NCBI GenBank assembly: GCA_964584775.1
Contig: CAZPBC010000014.1
Span: 1 to 41,785, forward strand
Source of the DNA: CAZPBC01 sp964584775
GTDB taxonomy: Bacteria > Chlamydiota > Chlamydiia > Chlamydiales > SLFE01
Reading direction: 5' to 3'
Length of the DNA: 41,785 bases
Shown here: positions 1-7,568 of the stretch, piece after piece
Layout of the letters: each line of letters starts with the position of its first letter
How positions within the stretch are numbered: position 1 is the stretch's first letter
Notes under the pieces: model-generated
What the model was told of the DNA's origin: nothing
Seen by the model: the letters and a program-made list of their open reading frames with translations, nothing else
Databases searched by the model: none
Translations under genes and position numbers: made by a program

Positions 1-357
1 ATTCAAAACTACATTGACTGCTGGAACAACCACTCTGGAAGAGGGTTCGCTGACCATTTCTCTGAAAACGCAGATTTTATCAATATATTTGGCATGCACC
101 TCCATGGGAAAGTGGCCATTCAAAAGTGGCATGATGAGATTCTAAATACCTTCCTAAAAGGTTCCACTTTTACTTTGACGGAACTAAAACTTCGTGAGGT
201 TCAACCAGGTCTGGTCCTAGCTTTCGTCCGATGGGAAGTCGAGGGGATCTGCAGTGAAGAAGGACGAGAGGTGGTAAATGGGATCTTTTCTCACGTTTTT
301 ATCCACCATGAAGACAGCTGGAAAATCACAGCCACACAAGGCACCCGTTCTCTGTAA
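1..357 (+). CDS. SnoaL-like / SgcJ-type small protein (5' truncated)
   Basis: The reading frame is open from the first base of the window, so the N-terminus lies outside it; 118 residues are visible. The internal ATG at 94 is not the real start, because good coding sequence (Trp-Asn-Asn-His, then a Phe-Ala-Asp-His-Phe stretch) precedes it. The pattern 'W..HD..G.A..F.EDADFIN..G....G...I...H' followed by a beta-rich half ending in 'FSHVFIHHEDSWKI' is typical of SnoaL-like/DUF4440 (SgcJ/EcaC) cone-shaped alpha+beta domains. The family is diverse (cyclases, isomerases, stress proteins), so no substrate can be given. The stop is one base before the ATG of the next gene, which suggests translational coupling. 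Confidence 0.65.
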   Translation: MQNYIDCWNNHSGRGFADHFSENADFINIFGMHLHGKVAIQKWHDEILNTFLKGSTFTLTELKLREVQPGLVLAFVRWEVEGICSEEGREVVNGIFSHVFIHHEDSWKITATQGTRSL

Positions 358-358
358 C

Positions 359-913
359 ATGTTTAGTGAACTTTTAGAAGGCACCACTTTGGAAGTCGCG
401 CGCCGCTTGATTGGCTGCACCCTCTCCTACAACGCTCCCGAGGGAGTGATGGCAGGAATCATCAACGAAACTGAGGCCTACACCGAAGAGGATCCCGCCT
501 GCCATGCCTATGGAGGCAAACAGACTCGAAAAAATCAGACAATGTTTCAAGAGTCGGGACATCTGTATATCTACTTGATTTATGGAATGTACCACTGCGC
601 TAATCTAGTCACAGAAGAGGCCGGTAGAGGTTCGGCTGTTCTCATTAGAAGCGTCCTTCCCACAGAGGGAGTGGAGCTCATGATCCAGAATCGAAACTAC
701 AAAGAGAAAAATTTAAAAAACCTTTGCAATGGGCCTGGAAAACTCTGCCAAGCCTTTAATTGGAATCTCTCCCTAGATGGCCTTGATCTTCGTAAAAAAA
801 ATTCTAAAATCACTCTTCATCCTGCTTCATCACCCCCTACCAAAGTCATTGAGACACCCCGCATTGGGATCACAAAAGGCGTTGAGCTCCCCTGGCGTTT
901 TTACTCGATCTAA
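359..913 (+). CDS. DNA-3-methyladenine glycosylase (AAG/MPG family)
   Basis: This 184-residue protein is a base-excision repair glycosylase that removes alkylated purines from DNA. The hallmark N-E-T-E-A-Y motif sits near residues 36-41. By alignment with the human enzyme, Glu39 is the water-activating catalytic residue and Tyr41 the base-stacking residue. The family block Y-I-Y-L-I-Y-G-M-Y follows at about 70-78, and 'GPGKLCQAF' with 'PRIGITKGVELPWRF' is the conserved C-terminal half. The open frame extends upstream to 278, but the ATG at 359 is preferred: it follows the previous stop by one base and gives the usual family length. It probably shares a transcript with the upstream SnoaL-like gene. 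Confidence 0.93.
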   Translation: MFSELLEGTTLEVARRLIGCTLSYNAPEGVMAGIINETEAYTEEDPACHAYGGKQTRKNQTMFQESGHLYIYLIYGMYHCANLVTEEAGRGSAVLIRSVLPTEGVELMIQNRNYKEKNLKNLCNGPGKLCQAFNWNLSLDGLDLRKKNSKITLHPASSPPTKVIETPRIGITKGVELPWRFYSI

Positions 914-966
914 ACCACCTCTGAATGGTATGATCTCCTAACAAAAATTACTTGGAGATCAATATC

Positions 967-1365
967 ATGAAGGTCTATTTATTTCTTTTATTAGGTTTAC
1001 TCACCGCTTGTGGACCCACGAACCGTTGCCGACCCACAAGGCAATGCATGCCTGCAGATCAGCTGACTGTCGGTGTCGTGCAAAGAGAGGTACACATTGG
1101 AATGCCTGCTTCAGATGTCGCCTCGATTTTAGGGTCTCCGAATATCGTCTCTCTAGATGAAAACCGTGACGAAGTTTGGGTCTATGACAAGATCTCTTCC
1201 GAAGTCGAGTACAGTTCTCGTGGAAAAGGGGTTTGGTTAGTCATTGTCGGTGATCAATCATGCAGTGGGTACAGAAAGAGAAGCCAAAAAACACTCACCA
1301 TCGTTGTGAAGTTCGATGAGGATAAGCGCGTCCGTGACTTCACCTACCACTCATCGAGTTTCTAA
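967..1365 (+). CDS. small lipoprotein, SmpA/BamE-like fold possible
   Basis: This is a 132-residue predicted lipoprotein. A hydrophobic signal (VYLFLLLGLLTAC) ends in a lipobox L-T-A-C, with the acylated Cys near residue 15. The mature part has 'VQREVHIGMPASDVASILGSPNIV', a helix-turn pattern seen in SmpA/OmlA (BamE) domains, followed by strands with 'EVWVYD'. This resemblance is by eye only. The start is ATG 967, because GGAG at 954-957 lies 9 bases upstream; the earlier in-frame TTG at 952 overlaps that ribosome-binding site. It begins a cluster of three lipoproteins and an alpha/beta hydrolase in the same direction with gaps of a few bases or overlaps, so one operon is likely. Confidence 0.8.
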   Translation: MKVYLFLLLGLLTACGPTNRCRPTRQCMPADQLTVGVVQREVHIGMPASDVASILGSPNIVSLDENRDEVWVYDKISSEVEYSSRGKGVWLVIVGDQSCSGYRKRSQKTLTIVVKFDEDKRVRDFTYHSSSF

Positions 1366-1369
1366 TCCC

Positions 1370-1891
1370 ATGAGAAAGAGCCTCTTTCTTCTTGTATTTT
1401 GTGGCGCTCTCTTCACGAGCTGCGTAAGAATTCCGAAAGATCTGATGCGTCCGAGTGCAGAGTCTTTAAAAGTGCGGGAGCTCCAATCTCACACTTATGA
1501 AACCCGTTCTGATAAAGAGCTGCTCCGCGCTTCCATGTCCGTTCTGCAGGATATGGGTTACACCATCAAAGAGTCCTCAGCAGACTACGGAGTCCTCACC
1601 GCTGAAAAAGAGGCCAGTGCTGTGTGTGTCGGACAGGTAATGGGCGCCGTTGCGTATGCTCTCCTTTGCGGCGAAAATATGCCGATCGACAAAACACAGT
1701 ATATCACGGTATCGATCGTGATCGTCGGAAAAAATGAAATTGATCAAGCGGTCGCTAGAACGACATTTCAGCGGGTGGTAGAAAAAACAGACAAGACCAT
1801 CTATGCAACTCCTGTCACTGATCCAGCTTGCTATCAAGAACTCTACGAAAAAATTGATAGGGCCTTATTTTTTGAGGTACACCAGATATGA
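1370..1891 (+). CDS. lipoprotein, paralog of the next gene
   Basis: This is a 173-residue predicted lipoprotein with a signal peptide ending at lipobox L-F-T-S-C (Cys about residue 18). The mature region starts with 'RELQSHTYETRSDKELLRAS' and 'VLQDMGYTIKESSADYGVLTAEK', a module found in many bacterial lipoproteins of unknown function. The downstream gene repeats the same module ('MRASIATLQDLDFILSKVDGD'), so the two are paralogs. This copy has an insert with 'VCVGQVMGAVAYALLCGENMP', which may be a buried hydrophobic hairpin. ATG 1370 is 4 bases after the previous stop. The gene ends in an ATGA overlap with its paralog. No function is known to me. Confidence 0.8.
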   Translation: MRKSLFLLVFCGALFTSCVRIPKDLMRPSAESLKVRELQSHTYETRSDKELLRASMSVLQDMGYTIKESSADYGVLTAEKEASAVCVGQVMGAVAYALLCGENMPIDKTQYITVSIVIVGKNEIDQAVARTTFQRVVEKTDKTIYATPVTDPACYQELYEKIDRALFFEVHQI

Positions 1892-2304
1892 AATTGACAC
1901 CCGCTTCGCTCCTTCTTATTCCTTTGCTCTGCATCAGCTGCACAGCTCAAAATGCAGCTGTCAGCGGTCCCGACTCACAGTTAATGCTACGCCAAGCACA
2001 AACCCGCGAATATGAAGACGTGACCGAGCATCAGGCCATGAGAGCCTCGATTGCTACCCTTCAAGATCTCGACTTTATCTTGAGTAAAGTGGATGGAGAC
2101 CTCCAGACCCTATCGGGCTCGAAATATCGAGGTGGAATGAAGGTCAACATCACCATCACCGTACGTGGAAAAGGATCAAGCACTGTTCTTGTGCGTGCAA
2201 ACGCGACCTACGGTCAAAGGGCGATCGAAGACCCCGACATCTACCAGGATTTCTTTTGCCTCCTTGACAAGTCGCTCTTTTTACTCAAAAACCAGGTCGA
2301 TTAA
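1888..2304 (+). CDS. lipoprotein, shorter paralog
   Basis: This 138-residue predicted lipoprotein has lipobox C-I-S-C after a short hydrophobic segment (Cys about residue 18). It matches the upstream gene over 'Q.REYEDVTEHQAMRASIATLQDLDFIL', then 'GGMKVNITITVRGKG' and a C-terminal 'DPDIYQDFFCLLDKSLF'. The latter parallels 'DPACYQELYEKIDRALF' in the upstream copy, so homology runs the full length apart from the hydrophobic insert. The ATGA overlap at 1888-1891 indicates coupled translation and a tandem duplication. The function is unknown; an outer-membrane or periplasmic location is inferred from the lipobox. Confidence 0.8.
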   Translation: MKLTPASLLLIPLLCISCTAQNAAVSGPDSQLMLRQAQTREYEDVTEHQAMRASIATLQDLDFILSKVDGDLQTLSGSKYRGGMKVNITITVRGKGSSTVLVRANATYGQRAIEDPDIYQDFFCLLDKSLFLLKNQVD

Positions 2305-2305
2305 G

Positions 2306-3154
2306 ATGCGAGAGTCTGGAACACTAGAAAGAGAAGGGTTGCAGCTCCGGTATCAAATTGAGGGATCAGGTCCCAACACGATCGTGATTGGGAGTGCTAT
2401 CTACTACCCACGACTCTTCTCTCAAGAACTCCGCAACCATCTACGCATGATCTTCACCGACATGAGGGCCTTTGCTGTGACTCCTGTCGAGAACCCCTCT
2501 CTGGATTTTGACATTGATGTCCTGATTGAGGACATTGAGGCACTTAGGCAAAAGCTTCAGCTGGAGAAGGTCATCGTCATTGGACACTCTGGAAATGCCT
2601 TTCTCGCTCTTGAGTATGCGAAGAAGTACAAAGAGCATGTCTCTCATGTTGTCTTATCAGGGACAGCTCCGAGCTTTAGTGAAGAAAATAGGGCTCTCAC
2701 AGATCAATACTGGGAGGAGACCGCCTCACAGGAGCGGAAAGAGACTTTAAAGCTCAGCCTAGAGAAAAACCCCGACTCTCTTTTCGAGACCGTTGCTGAA
2801 GATCAACGCTTCATCTGGAACTACCTACGTCTGACCCCTCGTATCTGGTATGATTTCCAGTTTGATGCACGTGCACTCTGGGACGGCGTTCAAATCCATC
2901 TTCCCCTCTTCGATTACATCTGGGGAACGCTCTATAGAGACATCGATATCACCAAAAACCTAGAGACTTTAGATAGACCCGTTTTCCTCGCTTTGGGACG
3001 CACCGACTTCATCGTCGCCCCGCCTACCTCCTGGGAGCCCATGCAACCCCTCTTCCAAGATCTTTCTATCCATCTCTTTGAAAAGAGTGGCCACTCTCCT
3101 CCGTATGAGGAAGCCGATCTCTTTAACCAAACTCTTCTTGAATGGCTAGCCTAG
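2306..3154 (+). CDS. alpha/beta hydrolase, proline iminopeptidase-like
   Basis: This 282-residue alpha/beta-hydrolase fold protein has no signal peptide and is probably cytosolic. The nucleophile elbow G-H-S-G-N puts Ser95 in the catalytic position. The Asp is likely in 'ALGRTDFIV' and the His in 'EKSGHSPPYEE', the usual order of the triad. Between them is a helical cap region rich in Trp and Phe ('FIWNYLRLTPRIWYDFQFD'). Start ATG 2306 is one base after the upstream stop; the longer frame from 2165 only overlaps the lipoprotein gene. The substrate cannot be told from sequence: esterases, lactonases and aminopeptidases share this pattern. Confidence 0.85.
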   Translation: MRESGTLEREGLQLRYQIEGSGPNTIVIGSAIYYPRLFSQELRNHLRMIFTDMRAFAVTPVENPSLDFDIDVLIEDIEALRQKLQLEKVIVIGHSGNAFLALEYAKKYKEHVSHVVLSGTAPSFSEENRALTDQYWEETASQERKETLKLSLEKNPDSLFETVAEDQRFIWNYLRLTPRIWYDFQFDARALWDGVQIHLPLFDYIWGTLYRDIDITKNLETLDRPVFLALGRTDFIVAPPTSWEPMQPLFQDLSIHLFEKSGHSPPYEEADLFNQTLLEWLA

Positions 3155-3158
3155 AAAC

Positions 3159-3187
3159 TTCAAGGCAAAAAATTTCAAGGCAAAAAA
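3159..3187 (+). repeat. two-copy tandem repeat, 15-base period
   Basis: The 14-base unit TTCAAGGCAAAAAA occurs at 3159-3172 and again at 3174-3187, just after the hydrolase stop and leading into the terminator stem. The second copy supplies the A-tract that becomes the U-run for minus-strand termination. It looks like a local duplication. Confidence 0.8.
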
Positions 3188-3189
3188 AA

Positions 3190-3209
3190 GAGCCGGGTAA
3201 TCCCGGCTC
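3190..3209. terminator. bidirectional rho-independent terminator
   Basis: There is a perfect 8-bp stem GAGCCGGG (3190-3197) and CCCGGCTC (3202-3209) with a TAAT loop. On the minus strand it is followed by eight T (from A 3182-3189), so it is strong for the porin ending at 3240. On the plus strand the T-run begins a few bases later (TGAATTTTTC), which gives weaker termination for the hydrolase operon. Confidence 0.88.
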
Positions 3210-3239
3210 CTGAATTTTTCTTCGACTTGTTAAGGTTTC

Positions 3240-4223
3240 TTAGAATTCCATACCAAGTGCGATGTTCAGACCCACGAATCCAAGGCTTGAATCGGTTGGG
3301 TTTGAGTTTTGGTAGTTACCTTCGTCATAAACGGCGTTACAGCCAGGACCCGCTGATCCAGCGCTGCCCCAGTATTGGGTTTCAACACCGATACGGACGA
3401 ATCCAACGTACGCATCACAGAAACATCTTCTCCAGTCAAGACCAAACCCAAGTTCTCCAACAGGGATCAAGTCATTACAGTTTGAAGAGCTGATTCTTGC
3501 ATCTTCGTCTTGGTTTGTTGCAAACCAGTCACCGTCTCCGTAAAGAAGAGAAGCTCTTGCTTTCGCGTAGACAGAGAAGCTGCACGCAAGTGGGTGTAGG
3601 TAATCAAAACCAGTTGTCACACCCCATCCGCTGAAGCTCTGCTTTGAGTTCACAATCGCTGATCCCCCATCGATGTCTTCTGCATGGTAGTCGTGCTTCA
3701 CGCTAGCAAAACGGAAACCCACAAAGAAAGTGGTGTTGCAGCATCCGCAATCTGTGAAAGTTAGCTCAATATCACCTACGTTGAGTCTCATGTCGTGAGA
3801 GAAGTAAGCTTCGTCAGAATCATCAAATCCGATTTCGTTTGAACTATCATCCGCAAACCAAGTTGCAATTTCACTGTTTGCACTTGTTGCATTGATAGAA
3901 GATTTGTGGTCAAAACGCCAGTAGCGTCCACGGAGTCCTACTCCACAGTAGCCATCCACTCCCACCTCAATACGTGGGGTGTAGCACATATCCCAGCAAA
4001 ACTCGACGGCACGCTGTCCATCGACACTATTCGGGTTTTCGAGGAAGTATGCGTTGTTTCTTGTAAAGTGGGGTGTTACGACGACGTTTTCATACGTCAC
4101 ATAACCACTAAAGCAGCAATCATCTTCATAACAACAGTCATCTGTGTAGGTGATCGCATTAGCTTGAGAAGCTAACAGCATCACTGCTGAAAGGCAACTC
4201 AAAGACAGTTTCTTGATATCCAT
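3240..4223 (-). CDS. MOMP-like cysteine-rich outer-membrane porin
   Basis: This 327-residue protein has a cleavable signal peptide (LSCLSAVMLLASQANA) and a mature chain rich in Cys, often as adjacent pairs ('DDCCYEDDCC', 'DCGCCNTTFF'). Alternating aromatic strands and a C-terminal Phe ('NIALGMEF') are typical of a beta-barrel assembled by the BAM machinery. The pattern 'CYTPRIEVGVDGYCGVGLRGRYW' resembles the Legionella-MOMP-like porins expanded in Waddlia, Simkania and relatives. The Cys pairs fit the disulfide cross-linked envelope of Chlamydiae. It is a single gene with its own promoter and terminator. A second, divergent porin lies 1.5 kb away. Confidence 0.8.
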   Translation of the reverse strand: MDIKKLSLSCLSAVMLLASQANAITYTDDCCYEDDCCFSGYVTYENVVVTPHFTRNNAYFLENPNSVDGQRAVEFCWDMCYTPRIEVGVDGYCGVGLRGRYWRFDHKSSINATSANSEIATWFADDSSNEIGFDDSDEAYFSHDMRLNVGDIELTFTDCGCCNTTFFVGFRFASVKHDYHAEDIDGGSAIVNSKQSFSGWGVTTGFDYLHPLACSFSVYAKARASLLYGDGDWFATNQDEDARISSSNCNDLIPVGELGFGLDWRRCFCDAYVGFVRIGVETQYWGSAGSAGPGCNAVYDEGNYQNSNPTDSSLGFVGLNIALGMEF

Positions 4224-4585
4224 TTTTCTCGTTTCCTTTGTTTTCTATAGTTTCAACAATCAGGCAAAACAACCAAAAGGCCTATCACAACTCCCCTTTC
4301 TCTTAAGAGCAGAGGGGGGGAAGGAATAGAAACCTAATCGCAAACTTTAGCTATAAATTATTTTATATGTCAAATAATTTGAGGAACTTGAGTTTCAACT
4401 GCAGAGAGAGGTTCACCCTCATATTGGGAAAAAATAGAGAAAGTATTCAGGTCATTAACTCTATCTCACTAAATACCAACTACTTTTTTACTTTCAGGTA
4501 GAGGGAGATCTTGAGAAAGCCCTGTCTTTTTTTCAAAGTCTCGGTTATGCAAAAAGTAACCATTAATCGATAGGAAGGCCGCTTT
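4224..4585. other. 362-base divergent intergenic region
   Basis: This stretch separates the minus-strand porin from the plus-strand dehydrogenase. It holds the porin promoter candidate (4344-4373, minus), a perfect CTCTTAAGAG palindrome inside the porin leader near 4300, and a poly-G run (GGGGGGG). Near 4495-4560 a 22-codon open stretch reads like a protein C-terminus (EGDLEKALSFFQSLGYAKSNH) without a start of its own. No other gene is visible. Confidence 0.5.
4344..4373 (-). promoter_or_regulatory. candidate sigma70-type promoter of porin
   Basis: On the minus strand a perfect TTGACA -35 (4368-4373) is followed after 18 AT-rich bases by TAAAGT (4344-4349, 4 of 6 to consensus). Transcription from here would give a leader of roughly 110 bases before the porin ATG at 4223. 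Confidence 0.5.
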
Positions 4586-5593
4586 ATGACGACTGTTCAC
4601 GCCTATGCAGCAAGCCACGCCGGAGGCACTCTCGAGCCATTCGAGTATGAACTGGGCCCGCTTTCCCCTATTGAGGTAGACATCCGCGTCGAATCCTGTG
4701 GAATCTGCCACAGCGACCTGAGCATGCTCAACAACGAATGGGGCATGACTCAATACCCCTTTGTTCCTGGTCATGAAGTGATTGGTCAAATTTCAGCGAT
4801 CGGCGACCAGGTGACCCATCTGAAAGTCGGGGACCGCGTTGGATTAGGTTGGCATGCGGGATACTGCATGACCTGCGATCAATGTATGGGCGGGGATCAC
4901 AACCTCTGTAGAGATGCAAAAGGGACGATCGTGGAGCATTATGGAGGATTTGCCGATACCGTTCGAGCGGAAGCCTCGAGTGTCACGAAACTACCCGAGC
5001 ACCTCAACATTCAAGAAGCGGGCCCTCTCCTTTGTGCGGGGATCACCGTCTTCAACCCTCTTTATCAGGCCAACCTCTCCCCTACAGCCCAAGTCGGGGT
5101 CATCGGGATAGGAGGCCTTGGACACCTTGCCCTCAAATTTGCGAGTGCCTGGGGGTGCCAAGTCACCGCCTTTACCACGAGTGATGCTAAAAAAGAAGAG
5201 GCACTGACTTTGGGTGCGGATGAGACCATCAACTCCCGTGATGAGAACGCGCTGAAATCTTCAGTTGGAAAATTTGACTTTCTGCTCTCAACCGTCAATG
5301 TCCCCCTCAACTGGGATAGCTATATCGCTACACTCAAGCCTAAAGGGCGATTGCATATGGTCGGAGCTGTACTTGAGCCCTTAGATATCCACCTTATTCC
5401 CCTCATGTTCAGTCAGTTGTCTATTGGATCTACCCCTGTAGGAAGTCCCGCAACAATCCGAAAAATGCTGGAGTTCGCAGCCCGTCATCACATCGCTCCA
5501 GTCACAGAGCATTTTCCCATGGAAAAAGCCAATGAAGCAATGGAGCACCTGAAAAGCGGCAAAGCACACTACCGGATCATTCTTGACCGCTAA
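4586..5593 (+). CDS. zinc-dependent alcohol dehydrogenase, CAD/YahK-like
   Basis: This 335-residue medium-chain dehydrogenase oxidises alcohols or reduces aldehydes with NAD(P). Catalytic zinc ligands are Cys41 (GICHSD), His63-Glu64 (PGHEVIG) and Cys150. Structural zinc ligands are Cys94, 97, 100 and 108 (C-x2-C-x2-C-x7-C). The Rossmann loop G-I-G-G-L-G is at 174-179. The 'CGICHSDLS...GVGWH.GYC.TC..C' layout is that of the cinnamyl-alcohol-dehydrogenase branch (YahK, AdhP-like), which usually prefers NADPH and broad aldehydes; that preference is inferred. ATG 4586 has AGGAAGG about 8 bases upstream. It stands alone between two porin genes with no linked pathway genes. Confidence 0.9.
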   Translation: MTTVHAYAASHAGGTLEPFEYELGPLSPIEVDIRVESCGICHSDLSMLNNEWGMTQYPFVPGHEVIGQISAIGDQVTHLKVGDRVGLGWHAGYCMTCDQCMGGDHNLCRDAKGTIVEHYGGFADTVRAEASSVTKLPEHLNIQEAGPLLCAGITVFNPLYQANLSPTAQVGVIGIGGLGHLALKFASAWGCQVTAFTTSDAKKEEALTLGADETINSRDENALKSSVGKFDFLLSTVNVPLNWDSYIATLKPKGRLHMVGAVLEPLDIHLIPLMFSQLSIGSTPVGSPATIRKMLEFAARHHIAPVTEHFPMEKANEAMEHLKSGKAHYRIILDR

Positions 5594-5627
5594 AAACTCT
5601 CATAGACATCACGAATAAAGTTTTATT

Positions 5628-5654
5628 TTTGTTTATAAAACAAATTGGTATAGT
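5628..5654 (+). promoter_or_regulatory. perfect palindrome next to -10-like box, porin upstream region
   Basis: TTTGTTT (5628-5634), ATA, AAACAAA (5638-5644) is a perfect 7-bp inverted repeat. It is followed by TATAGT at 5649-5654, a -10-like hexamer. It sits 40 to 65 bases before the porin start, the right place for an operator. A convincing -35 at 17-base spacing is not seen. The palindrome could be a repressor or activator site, or a weak hairpin at the end of the dehydrogenase transcript. Confidence 0.35.
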
Positions 5655-5694
5655 GTTAGGCATGCTCGTCACTAAACAAAGGAGTATGAGACAA

Positions 5695-6732
5695 ATGAAA
5701 AAATTTCTACTAAGTCTTGCTATCTTTTCTCTCGTTGGAGTAGGAAGCGTGCAAGCTCAAAATTGCGACCCATGTTGCGATTCAAGCGGCTTCTATGTGG
5801 GAGCTGATTTTCTTTATTGGACAGCCTATGATGCTGACCTTGACTACGCTGCAGATAACTTCGATGGTTATGACGTTGCCACTGAGAATGGCGGTGTCTC
5901 GCAGATGCACTTCGCTAGCTACGACTGGGATCCTGCATTCCGCGTTTTCCTCGGTTACCAAAGTGATTGCAATGAGTGGGATACTCGCTTCTCGTATCTG
6001 CGTTTTTCCAGCTCTAAGACCAGCAGCGCTTCATTTGGTAACGGTGTCGATGGCCACTTAAAGCCGACGCTTTGGTCACCTGCATTTGGAAACGACCGTT
6101 GCCAAGATGCGTCAGCAAAAACAGCGATCAAATACCACCTTTTTGATCTCACTGTTGGAAAAACCTGCTGCCTATGCAATAACTTCACTTTCCACCCTTT
6201 TGCTGGATTCCGTGCAATGGTTCTCAACCAGAACCTCGATGTCGTCTATTCAGGTGGACGTGACTTCAGCAACTTTGATGGAGTCGTTCACTGGAAGTCT
6301 TGCTTCAATGCCTATGGACTCACTGGCGGATTCGACTGGAAACTCGCTCTTTGCGGCGGGATGAACGCTTTTGGTACGATTGGAGTCTCAGTCCTTGGTG
6401 GAAGCACCGATGACCTTGAGTCTCAAAGTGGTCCTGAAGGTGTTGGAGGAAGCAGCGAGATTGTGAACAACATCAACGCACACGAATGCCAAGACATTGG
6501 CCTTCCTGGAACGCAAGTGAGCTTCGGATTCAACTACGAAGGTTGCTGCGAAACAGCGTGTGGCTGCACCTGCTATGAGTTTGGACTCGCATATGAGATG
6601 CACCACTGGTACAACGTTCCTAATGTCCGTCGTTATAACGGCTTCCCGAATGAAGCTGCGAACAACGCAGGCGGTGCTAATGGATGCCTCATGCTACATG
6701 GACTGGTTGTCCGTGGAGCGGTCTCCTTCTAA
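5695..6732 (+). CDS. MOMP-like cysteine-rich outer-membrane porin
   Basis: This 345-residue protein has a signal peptide (FLLSLAIFSLVGVGSVQAQ). The mature region opens 'NCDPCCDSSGFYVGADFLYWTAYDADLDYA', the start of the Legionella-MOMP-like porin family, and ends 'LVVRGAVSF' with the terminal Phe typical of BAM substrates. Cys clusters (DPCC, TCCLC, GCCETACGCTC) suggest interprotein disulfides. AAAGGAG at 5678-5684 sits 10 bases before ATG 5695 and only one base before ATG 5686, so 5695 is preferred. It is only distantly related to the minus-strand porin at 3240-4223 and is not a recent duplicate. A strong terminator follows. Confidence 0.82.
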   Translation: MKKFLLSLAIFSLVGVGSVQAQNCDPCCDSSGFYVGADFLYWTAYDADLDYAADNFDGYDVATENGGVSQMHFASYDWDPAFRVFLGYQSDCNEWDTRFSYLRFSSSKTSSASFGNGVDGHLKPTLWSPAFGNDRCQDASAKTAIKYHLFDLTVGKTCCLCNNFTFHPFAGFRAMVLNQNLDVVYSGGRDFSNFDGVVHWKSCFNAYGLTGGFDWKLALCGGMNAFGTIGVSVLGGSTDDLESQSGPEGVGGSSEIVNNINAHECQDIGLPGTQVSFGFNYEGCCETACGCTCYEFGLAYEMHHWYNVPNVRRYNGFPNEAANNAGGANGCLMLHGLVVRGAVSF

Positions 6733-6761
6733 ACGCACTGCAAAAAGACATTTGTCCTCGC

Positions 6762-6795
6762 CCTCCTCTGCCTCTCGGTAGAGGAGGTTTTTTTT
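6762..6795 (+). terminator. rho-independent terminator of porin gene
   Basis: There is an 8-bp stem CCTCCTCT (6762-6769) and AGAGGAGG (6780-6787) with a 10-base loop, followed directly by eight T (6788-6795). It lies 30 bases after the porin stop. Confidence 0.93.
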
Positions 6796-6860
6796 GCCGA
6801 TAATAAACCTCGTTATGATAGCATACTCATACAAATAGCTTACCATTAGCACTTTAAAAA

Positions 6861-7568
6861 ATGAATTTACAACCTACCGATCTCACTTCCCTCTCTCACA
6901 TCACTTCAATCAACGCACTGCGTGATAATGCCAGACAGACCCTTCCTCCAGGACAAATAAGGAACAACCACGAAAAACTCCTCCCGTTCGTTCTGCATGC
7001 ACATACCCCCGACTTAGACCTAGCTAAAGTGGTCTACTTACGAGCCAAAAGGGAAAGGGAAAGATTCCGCACCACTCCAAAAGTGGCCCGCGCTGCAGAA
7101 ACGACGCTGAAAGAATATAGAGCACCTAATCCAGATGTTCGGATCTCTATCGTCTACCCAGGAGGAAGAGAATCGATCAAACAGCTCCGTTCAGGAACCC
7201 TAGGGACGGTCAAGGTCACGGTGATCGAAGACCCCTCTTCCCTTTGGAGATTTGCTCGAGAAGCGGCCTTTCCGAATTTCGACGTTCCCGCGCTCCTAAC
7301 TGCAAGTGTCGAAGCGAGACACCTCCGCTTGAATTCTCGAGGGGAAATCCACCTGGTATCGAGTGGTGTGAATCTTCTCAAAGACGTGAAAGTCACAGAA
7401 GATGACCTATCTGAATTTGGCAAACGCGAACGCACGTTAAATCCTTTTGCACCAGACGCTGCCATCTTTGCACAGTTTGAGCTGGAGCAGACTTATACAC
7501 CCACTCAACTCGATGTCTTAAAGCGGATCTGGACAAGTTTTACTGGACATAGGCCGCCATCTCAGTAG
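6861..7568 (+). CDS. hypothetical protein
   Basis: This is a 235-residue protein I do not recognise. It has no signal peptide or membrane segment. A basic helical stretch ('YLRAKRERERFRTTPKVARAAETTLKEY') spans about residues 54-81, followed by short beta-like strands ('DVRISIVYPGG', 'LGTVKVTVIEDP', 'IHLVSSGVNLL'). There is no clear Shine-Dalgarno before ATG 6861. Its last 29 bases overlap the tail of the convergent rlmN, so its C-terminal codons are constrained by two genes. A lineage-specific cytosolic or secreted protein is possible; nothing in the neighbourhood fixes a function. Confidence 0.65.
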   Translation: MNLQPTDLTSLSHITSINALRDNARQTLPPGQIRNNHEKLLPFVLHAHTPDLDLAKVVYLRAKRERERFRTTPKVARAAETTLKEYRAPNPDVRISIVYPGGRESIKQLRSGTLGTVKVTVIEDPSSLWRFAREAAFPNFDVPALLTASVEARHLRLNSRGEIHLVSSGVNLLKDVKVTEDDLSEFGKRERTLNPFAPDAAIFAQFELEQTYTPTQLDVLKRIWTSFTGHRPPSQ

